NCBI RefSeq assembly: GCF_000239275.1
Contig: NZ_JH417574.1
Coordinates: forward strand, 55,111-117,578
DNA: 62,468 nucleotides
From: Megasphaera geminata F0357
GTDB taxonomy: Bacteria > Bacillota > Negativicutes > Veillonellales > Megasphaeraceae
Reading direction: 5' to 3'
Below are positions 1 to 9,516 of the stretch, one piece after another. Below the pieces are notes generated by a model. It had not been told where the DNA came from and searched no databases. It saw nothing but the letters and a program-made list of their open reading frames with translations. Numbering within the stretch: position 1 is the stretch's first letter; each line of letters begins with the position of its first letter. Position numbers and translations under genes: made by a program.

Positions 1-1613
1 ACGCTCCAGTTGCCGTCGCTCCCGCCGCAGCGGCTCCGGCTGCTGTCGCGTCCGTAGCTGCCGTAGGCGGTTCCGTGCGCATTCACATCGGCGAAGGCAA
101 GGATATTGACCTCGAATTCCCCTTGGGCGGCGGTATTGCCGCTCCCGTAGCTGCCGCTCCGGCAGTAGCCGCGGCGGCAGGCGCAACTTCCGCCGTAACG
201 GGTGACGCAGTGGCGGCGGTAGCGGCCGAAGCGGCTCAGGAACCTGTCAAGGTGCGCGAGCTCCGCCATGACCACTTGAAAATTGAAAAGGTGGAATTCG
301 GTGAAGAAACAAAAATCGAAGGCACAACCTTGTTCATCCGTAAAGAAGGGATCTGCGAGGAAGCCGTGGAAACACAGGAACTTGTAGAAGCCCTCGAACT
401 GGATATCATCACTCCGGACCGTTATAATGAATTCTCCAACACGATCATGGACGTACAGCCTCTGGCAACCAAGGTCGAAGGAGAGCTCGGCGAAGGCGTT
501 ACCCGTGTCCTTGACGGTGTCGTCTTCATCGTTTCCGGTACCGACTCCACGGGCGTCCAGATCGGCGAATTCGGTTCTTCCGAAGGCGAAATGGACAAAA
601 ATATCATGTGGGGCCGTCCGGGCGCTCCCGACAAAGGTGAAATCTTCGTTAAGACGAATGTGACCATCAAGGCCCATTCCAACATGGAACGGCCGGGCCC
701 CTTGGCCGCACACCGCGCTTCCGACTACATTGCGCAGGAAATCCGCGAAGCGATTAAGAAAGCGGACCCGTCTCTTGTGGTGGAAGAAGAAGAAATCGTT
801 CAGTATCGTCGTCCCGGCAAGCCGAAGGTGCTCATTGTCAAGGAAATCATGGGCCAGGGCGCTATGCATGACAACTTGATTCTCCCGGTTGAACCGGTAG
901 GCACATTGGGAGCGAAACCGAATGTTGACCTCGGCAACCTGCCGGTCCTGCTCAACCCGCTTGAACTCGTCGACGGCGGCATCCATGCATTGACCTGCAT
1001 CGGCCCTGCTTCCAAGGAAATGTCCCGTCATTACTGGAGAGAACCGTTGGTTCATGCGGCAATGCGCGATGAAGAAATCGACCTGGTCGGCATCATGCTT
1101 GTAGGCTCACCGCAGGCTAACTCTGATAAATTCTATGTTTCCCGTCGTCTCGGCCAGACCGTTGAATGCATGGGCATCGACGGCGCCATCGTAACGACTG
1201 AAGGCTTCGGCAACAACCACGTTGACTTCTCGTCTCATATCGAACAGATCGGCAAGCGCGGTGTTAAAGTTGTCGGCGCTTCTTATTGTGCTGTCCAGGG
1301 CGCGTTGGTCGTCGGCAACAAGTACATGGGTGCTATGTGCGACAACAACAAGTCCAAACAGGGTATTGAAAACGAAATCCTTTCGAACAACACGCTTTGC
1401 CCGGAAGATGCTATCCGTCAGCTGGCCATGTTGAAGACCCTGCTCGGCGGCGGCGAAATCAAGGCTGCCGAACGCAAATGGAACCCCAACGTCAAGCTGA
1501 ATAACATCGAAGTAATTGAAAAGACAACCGGTAAGAAGATCGAGCTCGTTGAAAACGAACAGGTTCTTCCGAAGTCCAAAAAACGTCTTGAAAAATACGA
1601 ACCGGAAGCATAA
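1..1613 (+). CDS. prdA: D-proline reductase proprotein PrdA (5' partial)
   Basis: PrdA is the pyruvoyl-containing subunit precursor of D-proline reductase, which cleaves D-proline reductively to 5-aminovalerate in Stickland fermentation. The frame is open from the first complete codon at base 3, so the true start lies upstream of the window. The visible N-terminal part is a low-complexity Ala/Pro/Val segment of roughly 80 residues. The conserved body follows, with a GEFGSSEG-type motif near base 560 and the self-processing site in HALTCIGPASKE. The Cys codon at 996-998 is the expected residue that becomes the pyruvoyl group after Thr-Cys cleavage. The C-terminal part (FGNNHVDFSSHIEQIGKRG) matches the later PrdE. 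It is the first visible gene of a tight prd operon; the small ORF at 1631 follows 17 bases later. Family assignment is firm; the cleavage position is inferred by homology. Confidence 0.93.
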   Translation, partial: APVAVAPAAAAPAAVASVAAVGGSVRIHIGEGKDIDLEFPLGGGIAAPVAAAPAVAAAAGATSAVTGDAVAAVAAEAAQEPVKVRELRHDHLKIEKVEFGEETKIEGTTLFIRKEGICEEAVETQELVEALELDIITPDRYNEFSNTIMDVQPLATKVEGELGEGVTRVLDGVVFIVSGTDSTGVQIGEFGSSEGEMDKNIMWGRPGAPDKGEIFVKTNVTIKAHSNMERPGPLAAHRASDYIAQEIREAIKKADPSLVVEEEEIVQYRRPGKPKVLIVKEIMGQGAMHDNLILPVEPVGTLGAKPNVDLGNLPVLLNPLELVDGGIHALTCIGPASKEMSRHYWREPLVHAAMRDEEIDLVGIMLVGSPQANSDKFYVSRRLGQTVECMGIDGAIVTTEGFGNNHVDFSSHIEQIGKRGVKVVGASYCAVQGALVVGNKYMGAMCDNNKSKQGIENEILSNNTLCPEDAIRQLAMLKTLLGGGEIKAAERKWNPNVKLNNIEVIEKTTGKKIELVENEQVLPKSKKRLEKYEPEA

Positions 1614-1630
1614 GCTTTCTGGAGATAAAA

Positions 1631-1945
1631 ATGGCTGAACACGAACTTAAGTACATGTCCAGTGAGGCAATGTACGAAGGAGTTATTGTAGAACTTCATG
1701 ACGGTAGCGTGGGAATTGACCTCAAAGGCCGCTTAGGCCACCTGAGCATTCCCAAGCGTATGATAATTTCGAATTATGAATTGAAGCTCGGACAGGAAGT
1801 GGGATTTCTCATGTCTTATCCGGAAGTTTTCGATGATGAGCCGAAGGAAGAATATGTAAACGCTATCAAGCATAGGAATAAGCTTCTTGAAGAAGCGAAA
1901 CGCAAAAACTCCGAAAGTAAACAGAGAGGAGAAACATTGTTATGA
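1631..1945 (+). CDS. Small prd-operon protein (CBO2463/CBO2479-type domain)
   Basis: A protein of 104 residues between prdA and prdB. Clostridial prd operons carry a small gene of unknown role in this slot, and I believe this belongs to the same group. The N-terminal half (residues 10-65) reads as a compact beta-rich domain with GVIVELHDGSVGIDLKGRLG, resembling an Sm-like or S1-like barrel. The C-terminal 35 residues are charged and helical. The stop overlaps the prdB start by four bases (ATGA), indicating translational coupling with the selenoprotein. A good ribosome site (GGAG) lies about seven bases before ATG 1631. No catalytic residues are recognisable. A role in assembly or stability of the reductase complex is only inference. 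Confidence 0.7.
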   Translation: MAEHELKYMSSEAMYEGVIVELHDGSVGIDLKGRLGHLSIPKRMIISNYELKLGQEVGFLMSYPEVFDDEPKEEYVNAIKHRNKLLEEAKRKNSESKQRGETLL

Positions 1946-2667
1946 GTTTAACAGTTTTTGAAGGCTTACAGTCTGAAATATACGTGCCTATTACGCCGAA
2001 ATCTATTTTCACGCCTGTAACCAAACCTTTAAGCGAAATGACTATTGCACTCGCTTCCGCTTGCGGTGCCCATCTTAAAAGCGATGCCCGCTTCAATCTT
2101 GCAGGGGATACGTCTTTCCGCGAAATCCCCGACGACACGCCGACGAGTGAATTGATGATCTCTCACGGCGGTTACGATAACAGTGATGCCAACCGTGACA
2201 TCAACTGCATGTTCCCGCTCGATCGTTTGCATGAGCTTGTAAAAGAAGGCTTCATCAAAGCTACCGCTCCGACACACTTCGGTTTCATGGGCGGCGGCGG
2301 CGACCAGGAAGCGTTCCACGATAAAACCGGCCCTGAAATTGCCAGAAGACTTAAAGAAGAAGGCGTCGACGGCGTCCTCTTAACAGCCGGGTGAGGTACT
2401 TGCCACAGAACTGCCGTGATCGTGCAGAGAGCAATTGAAGAAATCGGTATCCCGACTATTATTATCGCGGCCCTGCCGCCTGTAGTACGTCAGAACGGCA
2501 CGCCCCGCGCTACGGCTCCTATCGTCCCGATGGGTGCTAACGCAGGCGAACCGCACAATATTGAAATGCAGACGGGTATCGTCAAGGATACGCTCCAGGC
2601 CCTGGAAGACATTGAAACTCCGGGTAAGATCGTTCCCTTGCCGTATGAATATGTAGCTCAGATCTAA
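1942..2667 (+). CDS. prdB: D-proline reductase selenoprotein subunit PrdB (in-frame UGA = Sec)
   Basis: PrdB carries the active-site selenocysteine that attacks D-proline and passes it to the PrdA pyruvoyl group. A UGA at 2392-2394 interrupts the frame, yet reading continues without a break as GTCHRTAVIVQRAIEEIG to the UAA at 2665-2667, giving 241 residues with Sec at position 151. The context TAG-U-GTCHRTA is the diagnostic PrdB redox motif, so the UGA is a Sec codon rather than a stop. A short stem (CTGC 2411-2414 with GCAG 2424-2427) sits about 17 bases downstream, where a bacterial SECIS is expected. The start overlaps the stop of the preceding gene. Co-location with selB and tRNA-Sec supports Sec readout. 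An automatic annotation would split this gene in two. Confidence 0.95.
2392..2430 (+). promoter_or_regulatory. UGA Sec codon and candidate bacterial SECIS element of prdB
   Basis: The UGA (2392-2394) is followed by a short hairpin with CTGC (2411-2414) pairing to GCAG (2424-2427) around a loop containing G residues. Bacterial SECIS elements recognised by SelB domain IV lie about 15-40 nucleotides after the UGA and have a short apical stem with exposed G, so spacing and form fit. The stem is small and not proven. The codon assignment itself rests mainly on the PrdB protein context. Confidence 0.6.
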
Positions 2668-2710
2668 TTGTTGTTGCGACAACTATACTTTGGAAAAGCA
2701 GGTGTGACTC

Positions 2711-3448
2711 ATGCATGGCGAACCGTTGAAGATTAGAGTCTTTCATATGAAAGAGGTCCGGCTTGGAGACTGCTTCAAGCTGGAAGCGGACCGCCTGACG
2801 GTACCGCAGAGTTTTAACCATGCGTGCGATTTGATTGAGCAGCTGAAGATTCAAGTATTGCCGCCGCGACAGCACGATGTAGAAACCAACACCATCATGG
2901 ATGTGGTCCCCATATCCGCGAAGGTGTTGGGCCCCATCGGGGCGGGGATTACCCATACCCTGACGGGAGTATATGTCGTCATGTGCGGCGCTATCATTGA
3001 CGGCGAACAGCTCCATGAATTCGGTTCATCCGAAGGCAGATTGAGCGAAAACATGAAATTTAATAAGGTCGGTACGCCCGGCGATGATGATTACATTATT
3101 CTTATAGACGCATTTGTGAAAAAAGGCACTGCCTTTACGCGTGAAACATGCATGAAGGTTTTTGAACTCGTAGATAATTTTATTCAGGAAATCAGGGAGC
3201 AGTTAAAACTCCTTGACGGCCGTGACGCGGCGGAATCACATACGTATACGGAAAACTATCATCCCGGCAAGCCTAAGGTCGCAATTATCAAAGAAGTAGC
3301 CGGCCAGGGCGCTATGTACGACACCTTGGTATTTCCTCTTGAACCGAGCGGTTTCAAAGGGGGCGTTTCCATTATCGATATGGAGAATATGCCCGTTCTT
3401 TTGTCACCCAACGAGTATCGCGACGGCGCTATCCGCGCGATGGATTAA
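2711..3448 (+). CDS. prdD: PrdD, homologue of the N-terminal half of PrdA
   Basis: The 245-residue protein aligns with PrdA from the segment before the FGSSEG motif up to the processing site: DIMDV-like, GVYVVMCGAII, LHEFGSSEG, HPGKPKVAIIKEVAGQGAMYD, NMPVLLSPNEYRDGAIRAMD. It stops exactly where PrdA would be cleaved; PrdA reads GGIHALT before its Cys, whereas PrdD ends GAIRAMD-stop. It therefore lacks the pyruvoyl-forming residue and cannot be an active reductase subunit by itself. In clostridia prdD and prdE are accessory genes of the same operon with no settled function. The start ATG has only a modest ribosome site (AGGTG). The next gene, prdE, begins 22 bases after the stop. Confidence 0.9.
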   Translation: MHGEPLKIRVFHMKEVRLGDCFKLEADRLTVPQSFNHACDLIEQLKIQVLPPRQHDVETNTIMDVVPISAKVLGPIGAGITHTLTGVYVVMCGAIIDGEQLHEFGSSEGRLSENMKFNKVGTPGDDDYIILIDAFVKKGTAFTRETCMKVFELVDNFIQEIREQLKLLDGRDAAESHTYTENYHPGKPKVAIIKEVAGQGAMYDTLVFPLEPSGFKGGVSIIDMENMPVLLSPNEYRDGAIRAMD

Positions 3449-3470
3449 GAGTGAAGAGGAGGTGTTGTAA

Positions 3471-3944
3471 ATGGGTATCGGACCGTCAACCAAGGAAACT
3501 TCAAAACACTATTTTCAAGATCCTCTAATCGACGTATTTGCCAATGACCCGGAAATCGATTTCCGCGGTGTTGTCGTTGTAGGCACCCCCCAGGACAACA
3601 GAATGAAGCACCTCGTCGGTCAGCGCGCGGCCGTATGGCTGAAAGCAATGGCCTGCGACGGCGCCGTTATTTCTGCCGACGGCTGGGGCAATTCGGATGT
3701 GGACTTTGCCAATACTATGGAACAGGTCGGCGATCGGGGCATCAGTATTATAGGGATCAAATTCATCGGCAAACAAGCCAAATTCGTTGTTGAAAATAAA
3801 TATACGAATCAGGTTTTGGATATGAATAAATCCGTTGCAGGCATCGAAACGGAAATAGTAGGTGAAAATGCGGTGGACCGCATAGACGCAATTAAGGCTT
3901 TAGCTGCAATCAAATTAGTGATGCGCAAAGATAAAAAATTCTAG
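3471..3944 (+). CDS. prdE: PrdE, homologue of the C-terminal half of PrdA
   Basis: A 157-residue protein beginning MGIGPSTKETSKHYF, which aligns with CIGPASKEMSRHYW immediately after the PrdA cleavage point. It carries the same downstream landmarks (FRGVVVVGTPQDN, MACDGAVISADGWGNSDVDFANTMEQVGDRG, NKSVAGIETEI). The Cys that becomes the pyruvoyl group in PrdA is replaced at the start by Met-Gly, so no pyruvoyl group can form. PrdE therefore resembles the mature alpha-like part of PrdA made directly as a separate chain. The ribosome site AGGAGG lies about nine bases before the ATG. It sits in the prd operon between prdD and the racemase. Its function in the complex is unknown; a pseudo-subunit partner of PrdD is my inference. 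Confidence 0.9.
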   Translation: MGIGPSTKETSKHYFQDPLIDVFANDPEIDFRGVVVVGTPQDNRMKHLVGQRAAVWLKAMACDGAVISADGWGNSDVDFANTMEQVGDRGISIIGIKFIGKQAKFVVENKYTNQVLDMNKSVAGIETEIVGENAVDRIDAIKALAAIKLVMRKDKKF

Positions 3945-3977
3945 AAAAATCTGGAAGCACAAGGGAGGTTAAGAACC

Positions 3978-4997
3978 ATGAAGTATTCAAGGATGCTTAC
4001 GGCTATTGATTCTCATACTTGCGGCGAAGCCGCTCGTTTGATTATCGGCGGTGTTACCAAATTCCCCGGTAAGACAATGGCTGAAAAGAAAATCTACTTG
4101 GAAGAACACGAGGACAATTTGCGGAAAGCGGTAATGCTTGAAGCAAGAGGTCATCAGGACATGTTCGGCGCGTTTATTTGCGAACCCGTTCATGACGAAG
4201 CCGATTACGGCATCATCTTTATGGATTCCGGCGGATACTTGAATATGTGCGGCCACAATACCATCGCGGCCATGACGGCGGCGGTTGAATGCGGCTGGGT
4301 ACATGTAAAGCCGGGCGAGCGCGAAGTTTCTGTCGTTCAGGACGCGCCTGCCGGTATTATCCGCGGTCATGTACATTTAAAAGACGACTATGTCGTCGAT
4401 TCCGTTTCTTTTGATAACGTCGAATCTTTCCTCTACAAGGAAAATGTGGAAGTAGACGTTCCCGAACTGGGCAAAAAAATTCACTGCGACATTTCTTTCG
4501 GCGGCAGTTTCTTCGCTATTTTGCCGGCTACGGAAGTGGACCTTGATATTTGCCCGGAAAATGCAAGCAAATTCTCCAAGATCGGTTTGATTATTCGCGA
4601 CGCCGTCAACAAACAGGTGGAAATACAGCACCCGACACTGGAACATATTAAGACGGTAGATCTTGTGGAATTCTACGGCCCTGCCAAGAGTCCCGACGCA
4701 ACGTATCAGAATGTCGTCGTCTTCGGCGAAGGTTCCGTCGACCGTTCTCCCTGCGGCACAGGCACGAGTGCGAAAGTGGCTACGCTCCATGCTAAAGGTG
4801 AATTGAAGGTGGGCGAACACATTATTTATGAAAGTATTTTAGGCACGAAATTCAAAGGTGAAGTCCTGGAAGAAACGACGCTTGCCGGCCGTAAAGCCAT
4901 CATCCCGAGAATCACGGGTTCCGCTTATATTAACGGCTTCAACACGTTCTTAGTGGATCCTGACGATCCCTTAAAAGACGGCTTTATCCTTGGTTAA
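3978..4997 (+). CDS. prdF: Proline racemase PrdF
   Basis: The cofactor-independent racemase interconverts L- and D-proline and so supplies the D-isomer to the reductase. The 339-residue length matches the family. The two catalytic cysteines are visible in the paired motifs MCGHN (Cys91) and DRSPCGTGT (Cys259), with the expected spacing. Cys at both sites indicates proline racemase; 4-hydroxyproline epimerases share this pair and trans-3-hydroxyproline dehydratases have Thr at the second. The prd-operon context decides for proline. A strong GGGAGG ribosome site precedes ATG 3978. The TSUP permease gene starts 15 bases after the stop. Confidence 0.95.
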   Translation: MKYSRMLTAIDSHTCGEAARLIIGGVTKFPGKTMAEKKIYLEEHEDNLRKAVMLEARGHQDMFGAFICEPVHDEADYGIIFMDSGGYLNMCGHNTIAAMTAAVECGWVHVKPGEREVSVVQDAPAGIIRGHVHLKDDYVVDSVSFDNVESFLYKENVEVDVPELGKKIHCDISFGGSFFAILPATEVDLDICPENASKFSKIGLIIRDAVNKQVEIQHPTLEHIKTVDLVEFYGPAKSPDATYQNVVVFGEGSVDRSPCGTGTSAKVATLHAKGELKVGEHIIYESILGTKFKGEVLEETTLAGRKAIIPRITGSAYINGFNTFLVDPDDPLKDGFILG

Positions 4998-5012
4998 TAG
5001 GGGGAGATTTCC

Positions 5013-5900
5013 ATGGTAGTTAACGCACTGCTCGGTTTATTAGGTATTTTATTTATTTACTATTTGATTTTCTATGTCCGTGATCTGGTTGCACACAAGG
5101 GTGACTGGGGCGAAGGCAATGTTCCCATCAATCTGTTTATCGGGTTCATTACCAACTTCCTCGATACATTGGGTATCGGCTCTTACGCGACGACGACGAT
5201 GCTGCTCGGCGTGACCAAACAGCTCAAGAGCGATAAGCTTCTTCCGGGGACACTGAATGTTGCCGATACGATCCCCGTATTGATTGAAGCGTTCCTCTTT
5301 ATTTCCGTCGTGGAAGTTGAATCGGTAACCTTGTTTTCACTGATTATCGCAGCCATTGTCGGCGCCGTTATCGGCGGTAAAACCGTGCCGAACCTTTCGG
5401 AAAAGAAGGTACAGACCTATTTGGGCTTCGCCCTTCTCATTACGGCGCTCTTGATGCTCGGCAAGCAGCTCGGCCTCATGGACTTCCTCGGCACGGGTAA
5501 TACGGCTATGGGCCTGGAAGGACCCAAACTTATTCTTGCCGTCGTATTGAATCTGATCTTCGGTGCGCTCATGACTATCGGCTGCGGCCTCTATGCGCCG
5601 TGCATGGCTATGGTTTATTTGCTCGGCCTGAATCCGATCGTGGCATTTCCGGTTATGATGGGATCGTGCGCGGCACTGATGCCGGTCGCATCAAAAGAAT
5701 TTATCGTTGCCGGCGTATATGCCCGTAAAGTCAGCGTCCTTATTGCACTGAGCGGTATTGTCGGCGTTATTATTGCCGCTAAACTGGTTCAGAGTATGGA
5801 TCTTAATCTTCTCACCTGGCTCGTTATCATCGTCGTTATTTACACGGCCTTTATGTATATTCGCAAAGGCCTGAAAAACCCGGGTAACGCAGCTCAATAA
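5013..5900 (+). CDS. TSUP (TauE/SafE) family membrane permease
   Basis: A 295-residue integral membrane protein with about eight hydrophobic segments arranged as two similar halves. The first half carries GFITNFLDTLGIGSYATTT and the second FGALMTIGCGLYAPCMAM, the repeated Gly-rich signature of TSUP permeases. Members move sulfite, sulfonates, sulfoacetate or other small organic anions, often outward, and substrates cannot be read from sequence. As the last gene of the prd operon it may export a fermentation product such as 5-aminovalerate or import a related compound; that is inference from position only. The GGGGGAG ribosome site is strong. Transcription probably ends at the hairpin at 5982-6020. 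Confidence 0.85.
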   Translation: MVVNALLGLLGILFIYYLIFYVRDLVAHKGDWGEGNVPINLFIGFITNFLDTLGIGSYATTTMLLGVTKQLKSDKLLPGTLNVADTIPVLIEAFLFISVVEVESVTLFSLIIAAIVGAVIGGKTVPNLSEKKVQTYLGFALLITALLMLGKQLGLMDFLGTGNTAMGLEGPKLILAVVLNLIFGALMTIGCGLYAPCMAMVYLLGLNPIVAFPVMMGSCAALMPVASKEFIVAGVYARKVSVLIALSGIVGVIIAAKLVQSMDLNLLTWLVIIVVIYTAFMYIRKGLKNPGNAAQ

Positions 5901-5981
5901 CCGGGGACGTTACGGCAAATTTTACTGCCGTCATTGTCCTAACGGTATGAAAGTTATGCAATATCTCAATAAAAGATGATG

Positions 5982-6020
5982 AAAAGCCTGATTTCTATTA
6001 TAATAGAAGTTGGGTTTTTT
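5982..6020 (+). terminator. Rho-independent terminator after the prd operon
   Basis: A long hairpin whose inner arms (TTCTATTA with TAATAGAA) are perfectly complementary and continue outward through G-U and G-C pairs to AAAA/TTTT, followed by a run of six T. It separates the prd operon from selB. Confidence 0.85.
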
Positions 6021-6055
6021 CATTTACTTGCAATCATGTGTAAAGGAGTCTGCTT

Positions 6056-7976
6056 ATGGCGAATATTGTAATCGGTACGGCAGGTCATGTCGATCACGGT
6101 AAAACAACGCTGATCAAAGCCTTGACGGGGATTGAAACGGACACGACAAAAGAAGAAAAAAAGCGGGGCATGTCCATTAATCTAGGGTTTGCCTATTTGG
6201 ATCTGACCCATGGGCGCCGCGTCGGTATCGTCGACGTACCGGGGCATGAAAAGTTCATAAAGAATATGGTTGCCGGGTTGCCCGGCATTAACCTCGTTCT
6301 CCTCGTTATCGATGCCGGCGAGGGCGTGATGCCGCAGACACGGGAACATATTGACATATTGAGCCTTTTAGGCGTTAAAAACTTTCTTATCGTTTTAACG
6401 AAAATTGATACAGTAGATGAAGAACTGCGTGAACTTGCCGTTGAGGATACGCGTCAACAATTGGCCAATACGGCGCTGAAGGACGCCGAAATCGTGGAAA
6501 CGGACGCTATAAGCGGAAAGGGTATTTCCGAACTTCGCAATAAAATAGAGGAATGGGCGGACAAGGTGCCGGAGGCCGCCGAGGACGGGAAAGCCCGCCT
6601 CAATGTAGATCGTGTATTTTCCGTCAAAGGCTTCGGCACGGTTGTCACGGGCACGCTTCTGGACGGGCCTGTCAGCGTAGGTGATGAGCTTACTGTCTAT
6701 CCCGGCAAAAAAAAGACGCGTATCGGCAACATTCAAGTACACGAAACGGATGTAAAAAGAGTCACGTCCCGGCACCGTACGGCCCTCAACCTGGCCAATA
6801 TAACAACAGACGATATAGAACGGGGTGACGTGCTGTCGGTCTCGGATCAGCTGCAGCCGACATGGATGCTCGACGTTAAGATCTCGTGTCTGAAACATGC
6901 CGCCGCCCCTGTCGGCCTTTGGGATCGCGTGCGTCTTCTTATCGGCACGCGCGAGGTCATGGCCAGAGCCGTACCGATAGGTACGGAACGTATTGAACCG
7001 GGGCAGGAGGGCTTTCTGCAGCTTCGCATGGAAACGGAGCAGGTCGTCGTCAAAGAACGGGATCGTTTCATTCTCAGAACCTATTCGCCGATGCATACGA
7101 TTGCCGGCGGTGAGATACTTGACGCGGCGCCGAAGAAACACCGCCGTTTCAAAGCCGATGTATTGGCGAGCCTGAAGACCAAAGAAGAAGGCAATCTCGC
7201 CGATATTATGGAAGATTTTTTGATCCATAAAAAGCAATCTTTCACGACGGAAAAAGATCTGGCCGAATATACGGGCATGACGGGGGAAGAACTGCAGAGT
7301 GAATTGACCGCTCTGTCCGATGCGGGAAAATTGCTGCATATTTCTCTCGGCTATATCCATACGGACGTGTATAAGAAGATAAAGGGGCAGGCCGTTCAGA
7401 TCCTCCTGTCATATCATCAGAAATTCCCGTTGCGGGCAGGCATGTCTCCGGAAGAATTCCGCTCCCGCCTGCGGCAAAAAAAGCGGGGACAAGACTGTTT
7501 CGGATAAGGAAATTTCGGCGCTCATTAAACTGCTGTTGTCAGACGGCGCCTGCAAGGAAGAGGGGAGCCTCATTGCGGCCGCGAGTTTTACCGTGAAATT
7601 CAATGAAAAGCAGACGGCATTACGCAAAAAAATAGAAGAAACAGTGCTGAAAAGCGGATACACGCCTGTTAAAAAAGCGGAATTCTACAGCCTTGATCAA
7701 GAAGCTGAAGGGGTCGTGGAAGCCCTGTGCGGCAGCTCGTTTGTACAGCTTACACCCGAATATGTCATTTCCGGGGAATATTTTAATAAAGCCGTTCAGG
7801 CTATACATGACTATATCCGCGAACACGGACGGATGGCTCTGGGCGATTTTCGCGATATAACCGATTCGAGCCGTAAATCGTCAATGCTTATTCTCGAGTA
7901 TGCCGATTCGCTCGATATCACAAGGCGTGTGGAAAATTACCGTGTTCTCGGCTCCTATTGGAACCGTCAGCAATAA
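6056..7976 (+). CDS. selB: Selenocysteine-specific elongation factor SelB (frameshifted)
   Basis: SelB is the EF-Tu-like GTPase that delivers Sec-tRNA to UGA codons carrying a SECIS. The N-terminal GTPase domain shows the P-loop GHVDHGKT (residues 8-15), DVPGHEKF and TKID; beta-barrel domains follow, then C-terminal winged-helix repeats (RNA binding). The reading frame breaks at an A7 run (7476-7482). The upstream frame stops at 7507, while the downstream winged-helix part continues in another frame from about 7485 to 7976 (SDKEISALIKLL ... SYWNRQQ). Removing one A gives a continuous protein of 639 residues, the normal SelB length. This is probably a sequence error, although an A7 tract is also a possible slippage site. 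Ribosome site AAAGGAG. SelB would serve prdB upstream. Confidence 0.9.
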
Positions 7977-8049
7977 CCCGTATTCAGCATAGTATGTCGG
8001 TTCCTGCAAGCACAATACTACTCTTAAAAGGAAAGAAGGTAATTCCTGT

Positions 8050-9452
8050 ATGAACAGCAAGAAAATCGGTTTATGGGATTTGGTATTCATGGACGTATCG
8101 GCATTGTTCGGTATTCGCTGGATAGCCAAATCGACTGCATCCAGCTTCGGGTTGGGCTTAGGCGCCATTCCGTCATGGGTGCTGTTCTCTTTTATTTTCT
8201 TTGTTCCGTGCGCCCGATCTGTGCGGAACTGGCATCGACCTATCCGCGTGACGGCGGTCTTTTCGAGTGGGTGAAGGAAGCGTACGGAGAAAAATTCGGT
8301 TTCCTCGTTTCCTGGCTGAACTGGACTTCCAAAATTTTCTGGTACACGTCCTTTCTTACCTTTCTGACAATCAATGTGTCCTTTGCCATTAACATGCCCG
8401 AATTGTCGGAAAACAAAACGTTTGTACTCATCATGTCTCTCGCCGTTTTCTGGATTCTTTCCTTTATCAGCACAAAGGGTATGACTTTCGGCAAAATTTT
8501 CACGAATCTCGGCGCGTTGGGCTCGACGGTACCGGCTGTTCTTCTGATCCTCATGGCCTTCGGCGCCGCAATTTTCTTCGACAGGCCGTCCGCGTCGGTC
8601 TATACGGTGGAAACGATGACTCCCGTATTGAACTGGGACTCCCTCGGCGCGATTTCCAGCGTCATGTTTGCCTTTGCCGGGTCGGAACTTACGGCCAATT
8701 TTGTTACGGAAATGGAAAATCCTAAACGGGATTTCCCGCGGGCGATTTTTATTGCCGCCGCCGTTGTGGCCGGCATTTACATGCTCGGTTCCGTTGCCAT
8801 TACAATGATTATGCCGACCGATCAGATCACCGCTTCGCAGGGCATTCTCGTGAGTTTGGCTGCAATTTCCGCATGGTTCGGGATCGGCTCATGGTTCATC
8901 CAACTCGTTGCTTTAGGCATTACTTTTTCTATGGTTGGCGCGATTATCCTGTACATCGCGTCTCCCGTCAAGATGCTTTTCGGCAGTGTCAAAAACGGCA
9001 TTTTTCCCGAATCGATGACGCGGACGAACAGTCGCAATATTCCGGAACGCGCCGTCTATCTGCAGGCGATCCTGGTTACCGTAATTATTCTGGCGTTTCA
9101 ATTCATCCCGTCCGTCGACGCGATTTACAACGTACTGGTCACGATGACCGCTTTGACGGCCCTGTTCCCGTATGTGCTGCTTTTTATGTCATACATTAAA
9201 CTGCGCAAAACCCGTCCCGACGAAGAGCGTCCGTACGAAATATCGAAAAATACGGGCACTGCCGTTTCCGTGGCTACACTGGTCCTCATCGTTACCGTAA
9301 TCGGCATTATCTGCTCGGCGGCGCCCGTTATGCCGACATGGGAAGATAATCTGATATATGAGGCGGAAATGATCTTCGGCGCTGTTGTTGTCATCGGTGC
9401 CGGCTTGGGCTTATGGAGCCGTTTCGTCAAAAAGACAGGGTTTAAAGAGTGA
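8050..9452 (+). CDS. APC-superfamily amino acid permease (frameshifted)
   Basis: A membrane transporter of the amino acid-polyamine-organocation superfamily with about twelve hydrophobic segments. The conserved early signature is FVPCA...ICAELASTYPRDGGLFEWV, and FAGSELTANFVTEMENPKRDFPRAIF follows later. The N-terminal 54 residues (MNSKKIGLWDLVFMD...) and the rest lie in different frames, joined near 8208-8212. Restoring one base there (CC-GATC to CCTGATC) gives a continuous 467-residue protein. It lies 73 bases after selB and ahead of a Xaa-Pro peptidase, so amino-acid import or antiport for the proline pathway is plausible. Family members closest in appearance include glutamate/GABA-type antiporters; the substrate is not determined. 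Confidence 0.85.
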
Positions 9453-9516
9453 TTGTCTTTTTACGGTAAATACCGCGTAAACAGAGGCCGTTTGTTGAAA
9501 TTAAGGAGGAGTTGTT

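Noticed and set aside
422-1015. Several long minus-strand frames opposite prdA
   Set aside because: They are shadow frames of a codon-biased GC-rich gene, without start signals or family resemblance.
7485-7976. A separate small protein downstream of selB
   Set aside because: The sequence is the missing winged-helix end of SelB in a shifted frame; there is no ribosome site of its own, so it is part of selB.
8272-8274. UGA in the permease region as another Sec codon
   Set aside because: Translation after it in the same frame is not a permease; the real continuation is in another frame, so this is a frameshift.
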